Made by a program: the position numbers and the translations under genes. DNA of 64,000 bases from positions 24,883,432 to 24,947,431 of the forward strand of contig NC_052505.1 in NCBI RefSeq assembly GCF_014356525.2. The letters run 5' to 3'. The stretch is from Nilaparvata lugens (lineage: Eukaryota > Arthropoda > Insecta > Hemiptera > Delphacidae). The first letter of the stretch is position 1. Each line of letters starts with the position of its first letter. Shown one piece after another: positions 53,586-64,000 of the stretch. Below the pieces are notes generated by a model. It made no database searches. It was not told the origin of the DNA and was given only the letters and a program-made list of their open reading frames with translations.

Positions 53586-54517
53586 GGCTAGCTTCACACG
53601 CTTCGGTTTTATTCGGTTCGGTTTGGTTCGTTACCGAAAACGAATGAGGCTTTCATACATGTCAGGTTTCAATTCGTACGGTTCTAATTAGGTATTTACT
53701 TCTCAAACACAGCGGTGTTTGGATTTTGACAGTTCGTGCTAGTATATTCAAATATAACAGCTGGTGTTGAATTGTAAGATGTTATTTCTTGAACAACAAA
53801 ATTTTAAAGTAAATTAAAAATTGTGAATTATTTGAATAGTTTATTTTTGATTATGTTAATTTTGGATGTTCAGAGAGATTATTTTTTTTAATTGAAAATT
53901 TGTTCCTTGTTTTGACACATGGTATATAAACTTCATCTCTTCTTTCCATTCATGAAATCATGTAATATTCGTGGAAAAATTGAAAAATGAAAATTCTCCC
54001 TGAGTTTTAATTTATATCTTTCATATTTTTTTTAGCAAACTATTCATTGAGAAAAAAATGTTCCTGTGAACTAACATAAATGAATTGACCATTTTTTTTG
54101 ACTTGGAAAATTTTGAAACAGATAATCACGATATCAGGTTAAAATAAAAACAAAAAAGGCAAGCGTGTGTAAAAGACTTTTTTTCCTGTTTCCCTAGCAA
54201 CGAATTCGAATATGATGAAACCTATTCGTGTCGAGGGGGTTTTCGGTGCTATGCGGTTGCTATTCGGTACCGAATTCAAACCGAATCATCGTTTCACACT
54301 TATCGGAATTTGCCGAAAACGAAACGAACCGAACCGAAAGTGTGTGAAAGTAGCCTCTCGCTAGCAACGAATTGAAACCTGATGGAATTTATTAGAGTCA
54401 AGTGGACGTTCGGTTCTATGCGGTTTCTATTCGGTACCGAATTCAAACCGAATTACCGTTTCACACTTATCGGAATTTGCCGAAAACGAAACGAACCGAA
54501 TGAGTGTGAAACTAGCC
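53586..54517. mobile_element. PIF/Harbinger-like element with TTA duplication, 932 bp
   Basis: The ends GGCTAGCTTCACACGCTTCG and the inverse CTCATTCGGTTCG...GGCTAGTTTCACAC match, flanked by TTA at 53583-53585 and 54518-54520. GGC/GGG starts and 3-bp TWA duplications are typical of this superfamily. The right end is a tandem duplication with a period of 167 bases (CTAGCAACGAATT at 54194 and 54361, each with TTCACACTTATCGGAATTTG). No transposase. Confidence 0.8.
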
Positions 54518-54520
54518 TTA

Positions 54521-54960
54521 GTAACCATTACTGATGGACACGAATACTGAATGATTGGTTATCATAACTGGATGGAAAATATTTATGAGCAAGTAGGTAA
54601 ACATCCACTTCCATTAGTAAAGTTTACATAGAAGCTTGCAAATCTTTACATCTTGATGATGGATAATTGAATTCCTTGATTCATTAAACACTGGTTGAAT
54701 GAAATAGTAGAAATTCATTCTCTTCACGGTTTCCTTCCTCTTCATTGCGAACATAAAAAGAGCACCAAGAACCTCCGACAACTTACATTTAATATCAAAG
54801 TATAACGTTACATTTTATCTTTTCTTTTCGTGCATTGTTGGTTGGCATTGGTGGATTTAGCGCGCCAAGTTTAAAAGAGGATTAATAGTTGTAGAAGAGC
54901 AGCTGCGCTTTGATTTTCCAATCGGAAAAGCAGTTGGTGGAGTAGCGATGGGGTGGGGGT
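54521..54960. other. No gene recognised
   Basis: Mixed sequence with no frame or repeat. Confidence 0.45.
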
Positions 54961-55084
54961 GGGTGATTGAGAAGGAGAGGGGGAATCCAGATTGTAGCCG
55001 CAGAAAAGGACAAAGGAAACAGTATTGATGAAAAGAAGGACAAAATCCCAAGTGCTGGGATTCGCTTTTTTGTCCAGTTTCCAT

Positions 55085-57430
55085 TTCACTTATATCCCCC
55101 TTCTATTTCTACTCCCGTTACCGTCCTCCTACTCCAGCTACTCCTCCTATTAATCCTGTTGTTCCTCCACCTCCTCCAACCCAACCACAAGTTTTCCTCC
55201 TTTTTTCTTTGACTCTTGCTGGTGATCGTTATTCCTCATCAGTTGCTACTTTTTCCACACTTTTCTTGGTTTCACTTCATTTTGAAATCCTTTCTATAAC
55301 TTTCTCCAATTTATTTTCATCATTTTCATTCTTCATTTTCTCTCGTTCTTCATGTTCCTCGTTACCTTTCTTCTCACACTACTTCATCATTTTCATCTGA
55401 TTCTGTCTCAAATTCTTCCTATCTATCAATAAATATTCTGAGTTTCCTCTTTTCCATCTTCCATATTTTCTTTTGCATCTCTTGTTGTTTTCCTCCGTTA
55501 TTACCATACTTCGGTTCAAATCTTGTTCTCCTTTACTATCTCTTTCTTCTCCTCTCCATTTGCTCTTCCAAAACCTCACATCTTACAATTTATTTATCTT
55601 TTTCCTTCTCCTCCTCTCATTTTGTTTTTCCAAGTTCTTCCACAACCTCACATCTTCTCTTATTTCTCTTTCGCGATTACCTCCTTCTTTCTTTTCTTCT
55701 CTCTTCCTTCACGATCATCTCCATTTTTCCTTCTCTTACTAACCTTCCTCCTTTTTTACATCTCACCTACTCCTCATACCATTAACTTATCTCCTCGTCC
55801 ACGAGTTCTTCAAATGTTCCACTTTGGGGTTCATCTCCAACATCAGAGTCCCTCTTCCCTAATTAATCTATTGTAATCTATCTATCTATCTATGTAATCT
55901 ATTTCGATTTACTTTAATTTTTCATTCTCATACCTTCACAAGCATATTTAACATTATTAGCTTGGTATAAAAATCATTACAACCAAATCATCTTTATCAC
56001 TCCAATTTCCTTCCCTTTCTCACCTCCTCATCTACCTCTACCTCTCTCCTATAACTCCTCCCCCTACCTACCACTCCCTATACCTCCTTTCGATCCTCTG
56101 CAACCTATTGTTCCTCAACATCTTCGTCTTTCTAGTTCTTTCTCCTTCTCCATTGCATTCTTCTCCTACATCATCATTATCATCTCCTCCTTTTTCCTCT
56201 TTGATATCTTCTTCTTCCATTCTCCTCTCTTTCCACATTTACTCCTTCAACATGATTATCATCATCAACCTCCTGCTCCTCCTCCAATCCCTCCTTCACC
56301 ACCATCACCATCACCATCTCTTTCCTAGTCCATTTGCCTGATGAAGTGAATCTCTGCAGTTGAGAGCAGCAACAGCAGTGAAACGACAGTAGTAAAAAAA
56401 GTAAAAAAAGAACGGAGAATTGGTGGAGTGTGAGGGTGGGGGAAATCAAGGGCCTCCTGAGTCCGGCAGCAACGATAAGCTGCTACTAATTGAAAAGCTT
56501 GTTAAGGGACTTGTCGTCGGAGCACCAGTGTAGTGGTGACCGACGTTGACACTCCTCCTCCTACTCCTCCACCATCTGCTCCTCCTTCTCATCAACCTCT
56601 TCTTCTCATTCCAACATCCGGCACATTAATCTGGCCAGAGATCTCTTCCGAATACGAATAGAATGGAAACGGATACTGAATAAACTCTGGCACTCCTAAA
56701 CTAACAGACTACTACAACCATTCAATTTTTCTTCTCCATTTTCAAAATTCTTCATTTTTCCCTTTCATTCTGATTCTTCTTTGTAACTATTTCCCACAAC
56801 CTCTATCGCCTCCTTTTTCTGATTTTTATGTAACTCATTTAATCAGTTTTTCACTTCTCTTCTTTCTTTCATTTTACAACGACCTATTCAATATTTTTCA
56901 ACATTAATACACTTATTCCCTTTTCTTCTTCTTAATCTGCTTCTTCTTCTTCTTCCTCTTCACCATTCTCCGATCATTTTCACTCCACTCCATTCCTTTT
57001 TCGCTTCATCTTTCCATCATACTCTTTTTTTTTGCTAATCCATTGGTATTTCATTCCAATCTCTTTTCTCTTCTCTTTCTTCATACTGCTTCAACTTTTT
57101 TTCTTCTTCCTCTTCACCATTCTCCGATCATTTTCACTCCACTCCATTCCTTTTTCGCTTCATCTTTCCATCATACTCTTTTTGTTGCTAATCCATTGGA
57201 ATTTTATTCCAATCTCTCTTCTCTTCCCTTTCTTCATACTGCATCAACTTTTTTCTTCTTCCTCTTCACCATTCTCCGATCATTTTCACTCCACCCCATT
57301 CCACTTTCGCTTCATCTTTCCATTATACTCTTTTTTGCTAAATCATTGGAATTTTATTCCAATCTCTCTTCTCTCCCCTTTCTTCATACTGCTTCAAATT
57401 TGTTTCTTTTTTCCTCGTATACATAATCAT
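55085..57430 (+). repeat. Pyrimidine-rich region with a 152-bp tandem array
   Basis: C/T-rich on the plus strand. At 56935-57425 the phrase ACCATTCTCCGATCATTTTC recurs at 56962, 57116 and 57268 (154 and 152 bases apart), about 3.2 copies. Because 152-154 is not always a multiple of three, the 216-codon frame across it is not under coding constraint. A less C/T-rich window (56340-56560) interrupts it and shows no repeats. Confidence 0.85.
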
Positions 57431-57691
57431 TTAGTTGATCTTCCTCCTGTTCTCATAATTATCATCTTCTACTCATCCTCCATAATAATCTTCCCCATCT
57501 TCTTCATTTCATATTCATTCTCATCAATTCTCCATCTTCGCTGTTTCATGAAAAGAACAATCTGGCAGATATCTGCGCAAATTGCAACGGTAGAGACAAG
57601 AACAAGTTCACTCGCCCTCCATCTGATAAATCATCTCTCCACTCTTCTACACCTTCATTACTATTCTCTTCAAAAGTCATAATAATCATCA

Positions 57692-57719
57692 TTATCATCA
57701 TCATCATCATCATCATCAT
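57692..57719 (+). repeat. (ATC)n microsatellite
   Basis: About nine ATC units. Confidence 0.9.
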
Positions 57720-57720
57720 A

Positions 57721-58213
57721 ATTCACTCTCCAATCGCAATAACAAAGTGAACAGCGATCAAACCTCGCAGGCGACAGAAGAAAATGATAACCGTCAAATC
57801 GTTTACAAAGATTTCAGAACGCAGAAGTCTTGTTCATTACGACTTCCTTATAACAAAGTAGCTTTCCTATGGCGACTGATTCTGCTTGTTAGCCGTTTGA
57901 AACTCAATGCTTCTGAAAATACCACGAGACATTCGCTGTTGAAGAAGATTCTTCTAGATAATGCGAAAGATATTAGATTTCAAGAAACTCATTTTGAACT
58001 ACAGTTTCGTGCTAAGAACATTTTTCAGAATTCTCTCACATTTAGATTTCTCGCATTCAAAATATGGATTTTCTCACATTTTTTCCATATCCAATATTTG
58101 CCTGTGTCACTCACTATTTGTATTATAATGTACCAGTGAAATGTTACGACATGGATCAAATCAACACAAACTGACAAATTGCTATGTTGAATATATAAAT
58201 TGTAGAAAGACTA
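57721..58213. other. No gene recognised
   Basis: A 130-codon frame at 57747-58139 contains no motif I recognise and shows no initiation context. Not called, though it is the least repeat-like of the long frames. Confidence 0.4.
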
Positions 58214-58216
58214 TAA

Positions 58217-59494
58217 AGCCGGGTCCAGACGCTCAAGTTTACCATCAGTCTTTTGCTTGAGCAAAAGACTGATCGTTTGGTTCAAGCAAAAGACTGATGT
58301 AAAATTGCGTCCACACGCATCTGTCTTATGTCGTCCGTTTTCCTATTCTTGTGCTCACAAGTTCGTCATCACCTATGGAAGAGCTAGTACTCTTGGCCAC
58401 TTTTGTTTTGTGTGAAAAAATAGGAATAAAGGTAGAGTTCATCGTTCACGTTGAAGTAGGGACTGGTTGTTGAAAAGCCACAAATTTTCTCACGTTGCAT
58501 TGCTTCGAGAATTGCAAGATGAATCTGAAAATATGTTTATATGTTCCTCATTTACGGTGAAACGCGGCAATAGATTTTCATGAAATTTGACAGGTATGTT
58601 ATGTTCCTCTTTAAATTTATTGCGCGTCGACGTATATACAAGGTTTTTTGAAATTTTGCATTTTAAGGATAATACAAAAGGAAAAGAAGTCTCTTTCGAC
58701 GCCAATATTACCGTAAAAATCAGACTATAGACATCATAAATCAGCTGTCGAGTGGATTATTAATTGCAATCAATGAGGCATGCAATATTGATAACTCGAT
58801 GTAGCTTATTATTTTTTCTCCCGAGTTTTCTCTGCTTTCAACTCTGTAAGCTTTTAATGATATTAGCATAGTTGTTTAAAACAAATTGTTTTAATATCCC
58901 ATTGTAATTTGGTAAAAAATCAGCTGTCGTGAGGACTATTAATTGCAATCAATGAGGCATGCAATATTGATAACTCGATGTAGCTTATTATTTTTTCTCC
59001 CGAGTTTTCTCTGCTTTCAACTCTGTAAGCTTTTAATGATATTAGCATAGTTGTTTAAAACAAATTGTTAGCATTCTAATGCTAATAAATATTTTTTATA
59101 TAATTAATTATCATCGATACAACTAAAATCATAATATCAACATCAAATTCTGAGAGTATCATGAGAATCAAGAAAGAAAAAAAGCTTTTTTATAAAATCG
59201 ATAAAAAAACTTGCTTATTTTCAAGTACTCGCGAGGCATTTTATTAATTTGAGGGCGCTGAATTCGAATCAGAAATCACAATTTCTCTATCTCCATTTTT
59301 ACGCGTTTTAGGTTTTGGTGGATAAGCAAAAGACGGACAGTTTGATGGAAAAAGATTCCCGGCCGATACATTTTAAGTTTGACGACTTAAGCTTGAAGAC
59401 CCATCCGTTTTACCATCCAGACACAACGACTTACGTGTTCCGACTTTTGCTTGAGAAAAAGACTGAAGCTTAACTTGAGCGTCTGGACCGGGCT
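58217..59494. mobile_element. PIF/Harbinger-like element with TAA duplication, 1278 bp
   Basis: AGCCGGGTCCAGACGCTCAA at the left and TTGAGCGTCTGGACCGGGCT at the right are inverse over 20 of 20 positions except the GGG/CGG offset, and TAA flanks both ends (58214-58216 and 59495-59497). Further inside, CAAAAGACTGA words repeat. The interior includes an inverted piece of repeat family R (58545-58745) and a tandem duplication. No transposase frame. Confidence 0.8.
58739..59069 (+). repeat. 152-bp duplication, 179-bp spacing
   Basis: AATCAGCTGTCG starts copies at 58739 and 58918. Both run through GGCATGCAATATTGATAACT and TTTTTTCTCCCGAGTTTTCT to AAACAAATTGTT, almost identical, separated by 27 unrelated bases. 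Recent. Confidence 0.9.
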
Positions 59495-59499
59495 TAACA

Positions 59500-59990
59500 C
59501 CTATATTTACTGGATTCATTCACAATATTCTGAACAAAGCCCAATCTGTCTGAGAATATGTCAGTTCTGACCGAGTCCATCAGATCCAAAACCTGGAGTT
59601 TCTAAGCTCGAATTGGGATTTCCATGATAAATCCTACGATTTAATAGCCTTACATCAAATTTTAATGATTTGTCCTTGTATCTAAATACATATTACATCA
59701 GCAAGCTATTAAATAAGTAAGGTTCATACATTGTCAATAATGTTAGATATACATTACCAGTGTCATCGGATAAAAAGTAATTCAGTATCATCAGCAACTT
59801 CTATAATTAGTAAGGTAATGTTTTACTCACCTGAAACAGAAATAAATTACATATAGTATGAAATGCATTATAGTATGGTATTGTACAAGTAAGGCTATGT
59901 TTTCATAAATAAAACATTGAATAATATTATAATAAATCTAAAATTACCCGTATTACAATGAAATGTTTTGTTTCAGAGATGAAATAAGGA
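59500..59990. other. No gene recognised
   Basis: AT-rich with no frame. Confidence 0.5.
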
Positions 59991-59999
59991 TAAGAATAG

Positions 60000-60246
60000 A
60001 AAAAAAATAATAGAGAGGAGAGGAGCAAGGAGAAGAAAAAAGAGGAGGAGGACGAGGATGAGGAGGAGGAAGAGAAGGAGGAGCCAAAGCAGAAGAAGAG
60101 AAGAAGGAGGATGAGAAGGTAGAGTTGGTGGAATGAGGAGAGAGAAGAAGAAGACGAAGAAGACGAAGAAGAAGAAGAAGAGAAGAAGAAGAAGAAGAAG
60201 AAGAAGAAGAAGAAGAAGAAGAAGAAGAAGAAGAAGAAGAAGAAGA
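60000..60246 (+). repeat. Purine-rich tract with long (GAA)n
   Basis: (GAA)n runs from about 60170 to 60246, some 25 units, preceded by GGA-rich sequence. An Arg/Lys-repeat frame here is compositional. Confidence 0.95.
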
Positions 60247-60249
60247 AGG

Positions 60250-60944
60250 TGCAGAAATGGTATCTTGTTATCTATGACGAAGGAAGTGCAGTGGCAAAGA
60301 CTATCATGCAGGATCAGCTTAGTTCGTGGTAAGGTATCATTTGTTGGACGCTCTCTGGTAAGTGATTAGGCCAAGATAAACGATCGTGTCTGACTAAATA
60401 TAGTGGGCCAACCACGTTTGTGGCTTCCTTAAATGCCCGTCTGGTGCATACAAGACCAGGTAACCTGCCAATCTATTCATTTACAACTCATTACTCGGAA
60501 TGCAATGAGTGCAAAATGGTGGATTGGAAAATGCATTCTCTTCGAGATACCTATAATGAAATTCATGTTTCTAAGTCAGCATGTGATCAACATTGGTTTG
60601 CTATCTTTGTCTGTCACTAATCAAAGTAGATAGCTCTTTCCTTTTCCAACTCCACAGTTGTCAAATTGTTTGTAGACTATGCAAAAATATTATCACTACC
60701 AAAATATCTAATCTCAATTATGAAAATGTATGATTGGATCAGAAAAACTATATTTCTTCGACGAATAAGATAAATTAGCTATGATTGAGAAATACATTTG
60801 ATAGATGAGATGTTGGAGAAATTGATTATTATGTTGACAAGAACCAACAATTGATATTGGATCAGATGTACCGCGATAACTTGATTCACAGCTATCTACC
60901 AATAGTAGTAGACCTAGTAACTAGTAGTAGACCTCAGTATTCTC
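60250..60944. other. No gene recognised
   Basis: Short overlapping frames only; unique-looking sequence at 60250-60640. Confidence 0.45.
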
Positions 60945-62092
60945 AAAACAGTAGACCTCACGCAGTTTTCTCATCCACAAGTACCTGATTGAAACTACAG
61001 ACCTTATGGAAATACAGCAATAGACTGGCTTCTCCACACATCTGTGTAATCACTTGTCAGCTGATTTATGATGAATAATTCTATAGTCTGATTTTTACTC
61101 CAATATTGGCGTAGGATTGGCACCTTTTTACTTTCCTTGCCCTATTACCATAGGTAAGGAAAGTATTGCTTTCTGAAAAAAATTAAGGTACCCCAATTTC
61201 TAAATTTCTATACGTTTCAAGGTCCCCTGGGTCCTGAGTCCAAAAAAGTGGTTTTTGGGTATTGGTCTGTATGAGTGTGTGTGGGTGTGTGTGTATGTGT
61301 GTGTATGAGTGTATGTGCGTCTGTGTACACGATATCTCATCTCCCAATACACGGAATGACTTGAAATTTGGAACGTTAGGTCCTTACAATATAAGGATCC
61401 GACACAAACAATTTCGATCAAATGCGATTCAAGATAGCGGCTAAAATGGAAAAAATGTTGTCAAAAACAGGGTTTTTCGCGATTTTCTCGAAAATGGCTC
61501 CAAGAATTTTGATTAAACTTATACCTACAATAGTCATCGATAAGCTCTATCAACTGCCACAAGTCCCATATCTGTAAAAATTTTAGGAGCTCCGCCCCAT
61601 CTATGCAAAGTTCGATTTTAGATTATCAATTATCAGGCTTCAGATACAATTTAAACAAAAAATTTGTGAAAAGATTGAGCATGAGAATCTCTACAATTAA
61701 TGTTCAGTAACATTTCCACCTTAAATTAAAAATAAGCTCGAAATTCGAGAAAATGAGATTATCCAATAATTGCAAACTGTTGGCAACTGTTGATTCTATC
61801 AAATGATTCACTATGAAGAGATAGCAGACCTCGTGTGTCTCCAGCGTTATCGCCCTGTCACCAGCTGGCTCAGATCTTTGAATAGTAGACTTGAGATGCG
61901 CGGGAACACTAGCGTCAGGTAATCAATTTTCATAACGGCAAGGAAAGTTGTGTGAGTGCGCCACACAATATTTTTTTCTTTTATATTATCCTTGAAATGC
62001 AAAATTACGCGTTTCGCCGTAAATGCGCAACATATAAACATTAAGAGAAATGCCAAACCGTCAACTTGAATCTTAGACCTCACTTTGCTCGG
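60945..62092 (+). repeat. Repeat family R, interrupted copy
   Basis: 60945-61129 matches 36286-36455, and 61960-62092 matches the continuation (CTTTTATATTATCCTTGAAA through CTCGGTCAAT at 36668), minus an internal stretch of about 70 bases. The gap is filled by the ACTTTCCTTGCC element, showing that insertion happened after R was in place. Confidence 0.8.
61130..61948 (+). mobile_element. ACTTTCCTTGCC non-autonomous DNA element, full copy B
   Basis: Starts ACTTTCCTTGCCCTATTACC and ends GGCAAGGAAAGT, exact 12-base inverted ends. Body matches copy A at 18094-18930 in order, with an interrupted TG repeat at 61275-61325. Both copies lie next to T5 runs, which may be the target preference or part of the end. 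Confidence 0.82.
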
Positions 62093-64000
62093 TCAATAAA
62101 AGGTGGTGGAAAATGAAAAGTGACAACATTGCCTTTTTATAATTTGCCCTTGAATAAAAAACGTGAATCCCACTATAGAAGAGTCTCCTTAACAGGATAC
62201 CTGTAACCACGGAGCAAATCACGGATAGCTGTTTGTGTTGGTTAATATGGAAGGATACGAATACGAGAGAAAATGGAAAACGAGTAGGCCAACGGTAACA
62301 GAAATTGAGAAAAGATCATTGAGTTGATGATGATAAAAAATGAAAGGGATTGATAAAGGAAATTGGGAGAAACGAGGAGAGTATTGAAAAAAATGTATTA
62401 ATTGAAAAGAAAGGTATTCAAGAAGTACTAAAAAATAAGTAATTAAGAAGAACTAAGAGAAGGAGGAGGTAGAAGTTAAAGGAGGTAACAGGAGAGGAAT
62501 ATGAAGGGAAAATGGATGTGGAAAAAAAAAGATGAAGGAAGTGTAGAAAATATTAGATGTTGAAATATTTTGTTTTCAGTTGTCCCTCTCGTTCATATAG
62601 GCTACTTGAATATTAGTAAATTCTATTAATTGAAATAGTAAATTAAATTTCACTTAAATATTTTCTGTCTCTCCTTAAGTGTTTAGCCATGTTCATTTAA
62701 TTCTATTTCCCTAAACTTTAAATTTTTGCAAGAACTATCCAAATTTCACTTTCCTCTACTCTCTTGTCCACCTCTTCATCTTTTCCATGTTCTCCCAACT
62801 TCCCCCATTCTCTTCAATATACTTATTGAACAAATATATTTTTTTAGAAATCCTCCATTCTTCAACTTCAAAACTTCCCCCATTCTCTTCAATATACTTA
62901 TTGAAGAAATATATTTTTTAGAAAATATACTCTTGTTGAACAAATATAATTTTGGAATTGGCGATCGAATAACCTGAACATAAGAATATTTTCAAACTTA
63001 TCCTCTACATTCGTTCATCTGGTTTTCCCTCTCTATCAACCCTTATCTTTCACTGCCTCTTGCTACTTCCATCCTTGTCCCATACGTGCCTCTCAGAGCG
63101 AACTGGAGATCTTACAAGCCATTCTGAAGAGGATGACATTTACGATCCATAAAAACTTTTCGCTCGCACGGGTTCATTGTACCATTTGAGTTATATTTTT
63201 ATTATGCTAGTTGTAATGATTATTTCCACTTTTACGAGACGAGCATTACGAATCTGGAGCCTCCTTATTCTTGGAAGAGATCTAGTCGGCAGACTTTCTT
63301 ATCTTTGCTTCAAGTCGTAGCAAATGAAAAATGGTTAGTGCCGCTTTTTTATTATTGTTATTACACACTCATTCAGGCCAACTTTCTGGTTCAAGTCTTG
63401 AAAACAACGAGAATATTGCTATTTCCTTTTATTTTCCTGCTCAACCAATTCATACTTTTTCATTTCTGATTGATTCTAGAATAATTATGAATTTACATAG
63501 AGAAATGAAATGTTCCAACACCTTTAACTCGGTAACGCACCATTTCTAACCCTTTGTTTTCAGATAGATTTCCACAATACTGTATTATTGTTTTTGGATA
63601 CGTTCGAGAATACTACCACAGTATTACAGATACACAGTGTAGATTGTACGCAGAAACAAAGTTTGGTACTGATATGGAACATGATATTATACTCTACATA
63701 CCATGGAATAGTTAATTCTTCAGTTCTTCTATTGTGAAATTCCAATAAATTGGCATCAGTCTACTCCAAAAATGATAATCTACACATCAAATGTTATCTT
63801 TATACATCGCAAAGTAATCTGAATGACTTCTATCTACAACAGTACTAATGATAGAGAGGAAACCAATAATTTACTGATACAATATGAATAATATAATCCT
63901 AATAATGAAGCATGAAGTGTGAAATTCATGAGCTTGTACAGAAGCCTACTTCACGAGTTGACATTACAAGTAGTCAACAGATATGATTTTGTACTATTGT
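62093..64000. other. No gene; one 75-bp tandem duplication
   Basis: CTTCCCCCATTCTCTTCAAT occurs at 62799 and 62874, each followed by ATACTTATTGAA and AAATATATTTTT (array about 62795-62925). The remainder has only short chance frames up to 83 codons. Confidence 0.55.

Noticed and set aside
57032..57682. 216-codon hydrophobic frame
   Set aside because: Lies on a 152-154-bp tandem repeat of pyrimidine-rich DNA; the hydrophobicity comes from T-rich codons.
61200..61421. His/Thr-repeat frames in the TG tracts, also at 18092-18322 and 21561-21743
   Set aside because: Translations of the microsatellite within the ACTTTCCTTGCC element.

Overview
The window looks like non-coding DNA from an insect nuclear genome. 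It is AT-rich, packed with transposon remains and microsatellites, and has no long conserved coding frame outside a retroelement. Several repeat families (a short-inverted-repeat element starting ACTTTCCTTGCC, RTE-type reverse transcriptase tails, a Penelope-type tail, (AAAT)n-ended retroposons) together suggest a hemipteran, perhaps a delphacid planthopper. That assignment rests on memory of repeat style, not on a database search. No bacterial-style operons, ribosome binding sites or CRISPR arrays are visible.

The only confident host gene is a tRNA-Gly(GCC) at 7400-7470 on the minus strand. A GC-rich island at about 1560-1975 has a TATA box and a well-placed ATG opening a 45-codon frame, and could be the promoter and first exon of a gene whose other exons lie elsewhere. 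No other open frame looks like a real host gene. Many longer frames are translations of purine- or pyrimidine-rich low-complexity DNA (15.9-16.8, 19.7-20.1, 22.2-23.4, 34.3-35.6, 40.2-41.2, 43.0-43.6, 55.0-57.7 and 60.0-60.25 kb).

The main feature is a complete LTR retrotransposon on the minus strand at 24264-33109. It has two nearly identical LTRs of about 2 kb, a 4-bp target duplication (ACAT), a primer-binding site resembling tRNA-Lys, and three overlapping frames: a coiled-coil ORF, a gag-like ORF and a basic arginine-rich ORF. No protease, reverse transcriptase, RNase H or integrase is visible, so it must borrow these. Both LTRs also carry a second segment resembling the D-arm to variable-loop part of tRNA-Lys. 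In the element RNA this segment is complementary to the presumed primer tRNA, which suggests an extended primer-annealing site. The element inserted into an older short inverted-repeat transposon.

The rest is a mosaic of non-autonomous DNA transposons with recognisable inverted ends (13.4, 17.4, 17.6-19.0, 18.1, 20.9, 23.9, 34.4, 37.0, 48.0, 49.5, 53.6, 58.2 and 61.1 kb), some nested. It also holds a tRNA-derived SINE pair forming a 760-bp palindrome (46.2-47.0 kb), a 94-bp palindromic tandem repeat at two loci (3.8 and 12.6-13.0 kb), and broken LINE and Penelope tails (41.6, 48.9, 51.1 and 52.2 kb). The elements are largely independent parasites. The functional links that can be argued are the dependence of the gag-only element on another retroelement and of the SINE on a LINE.
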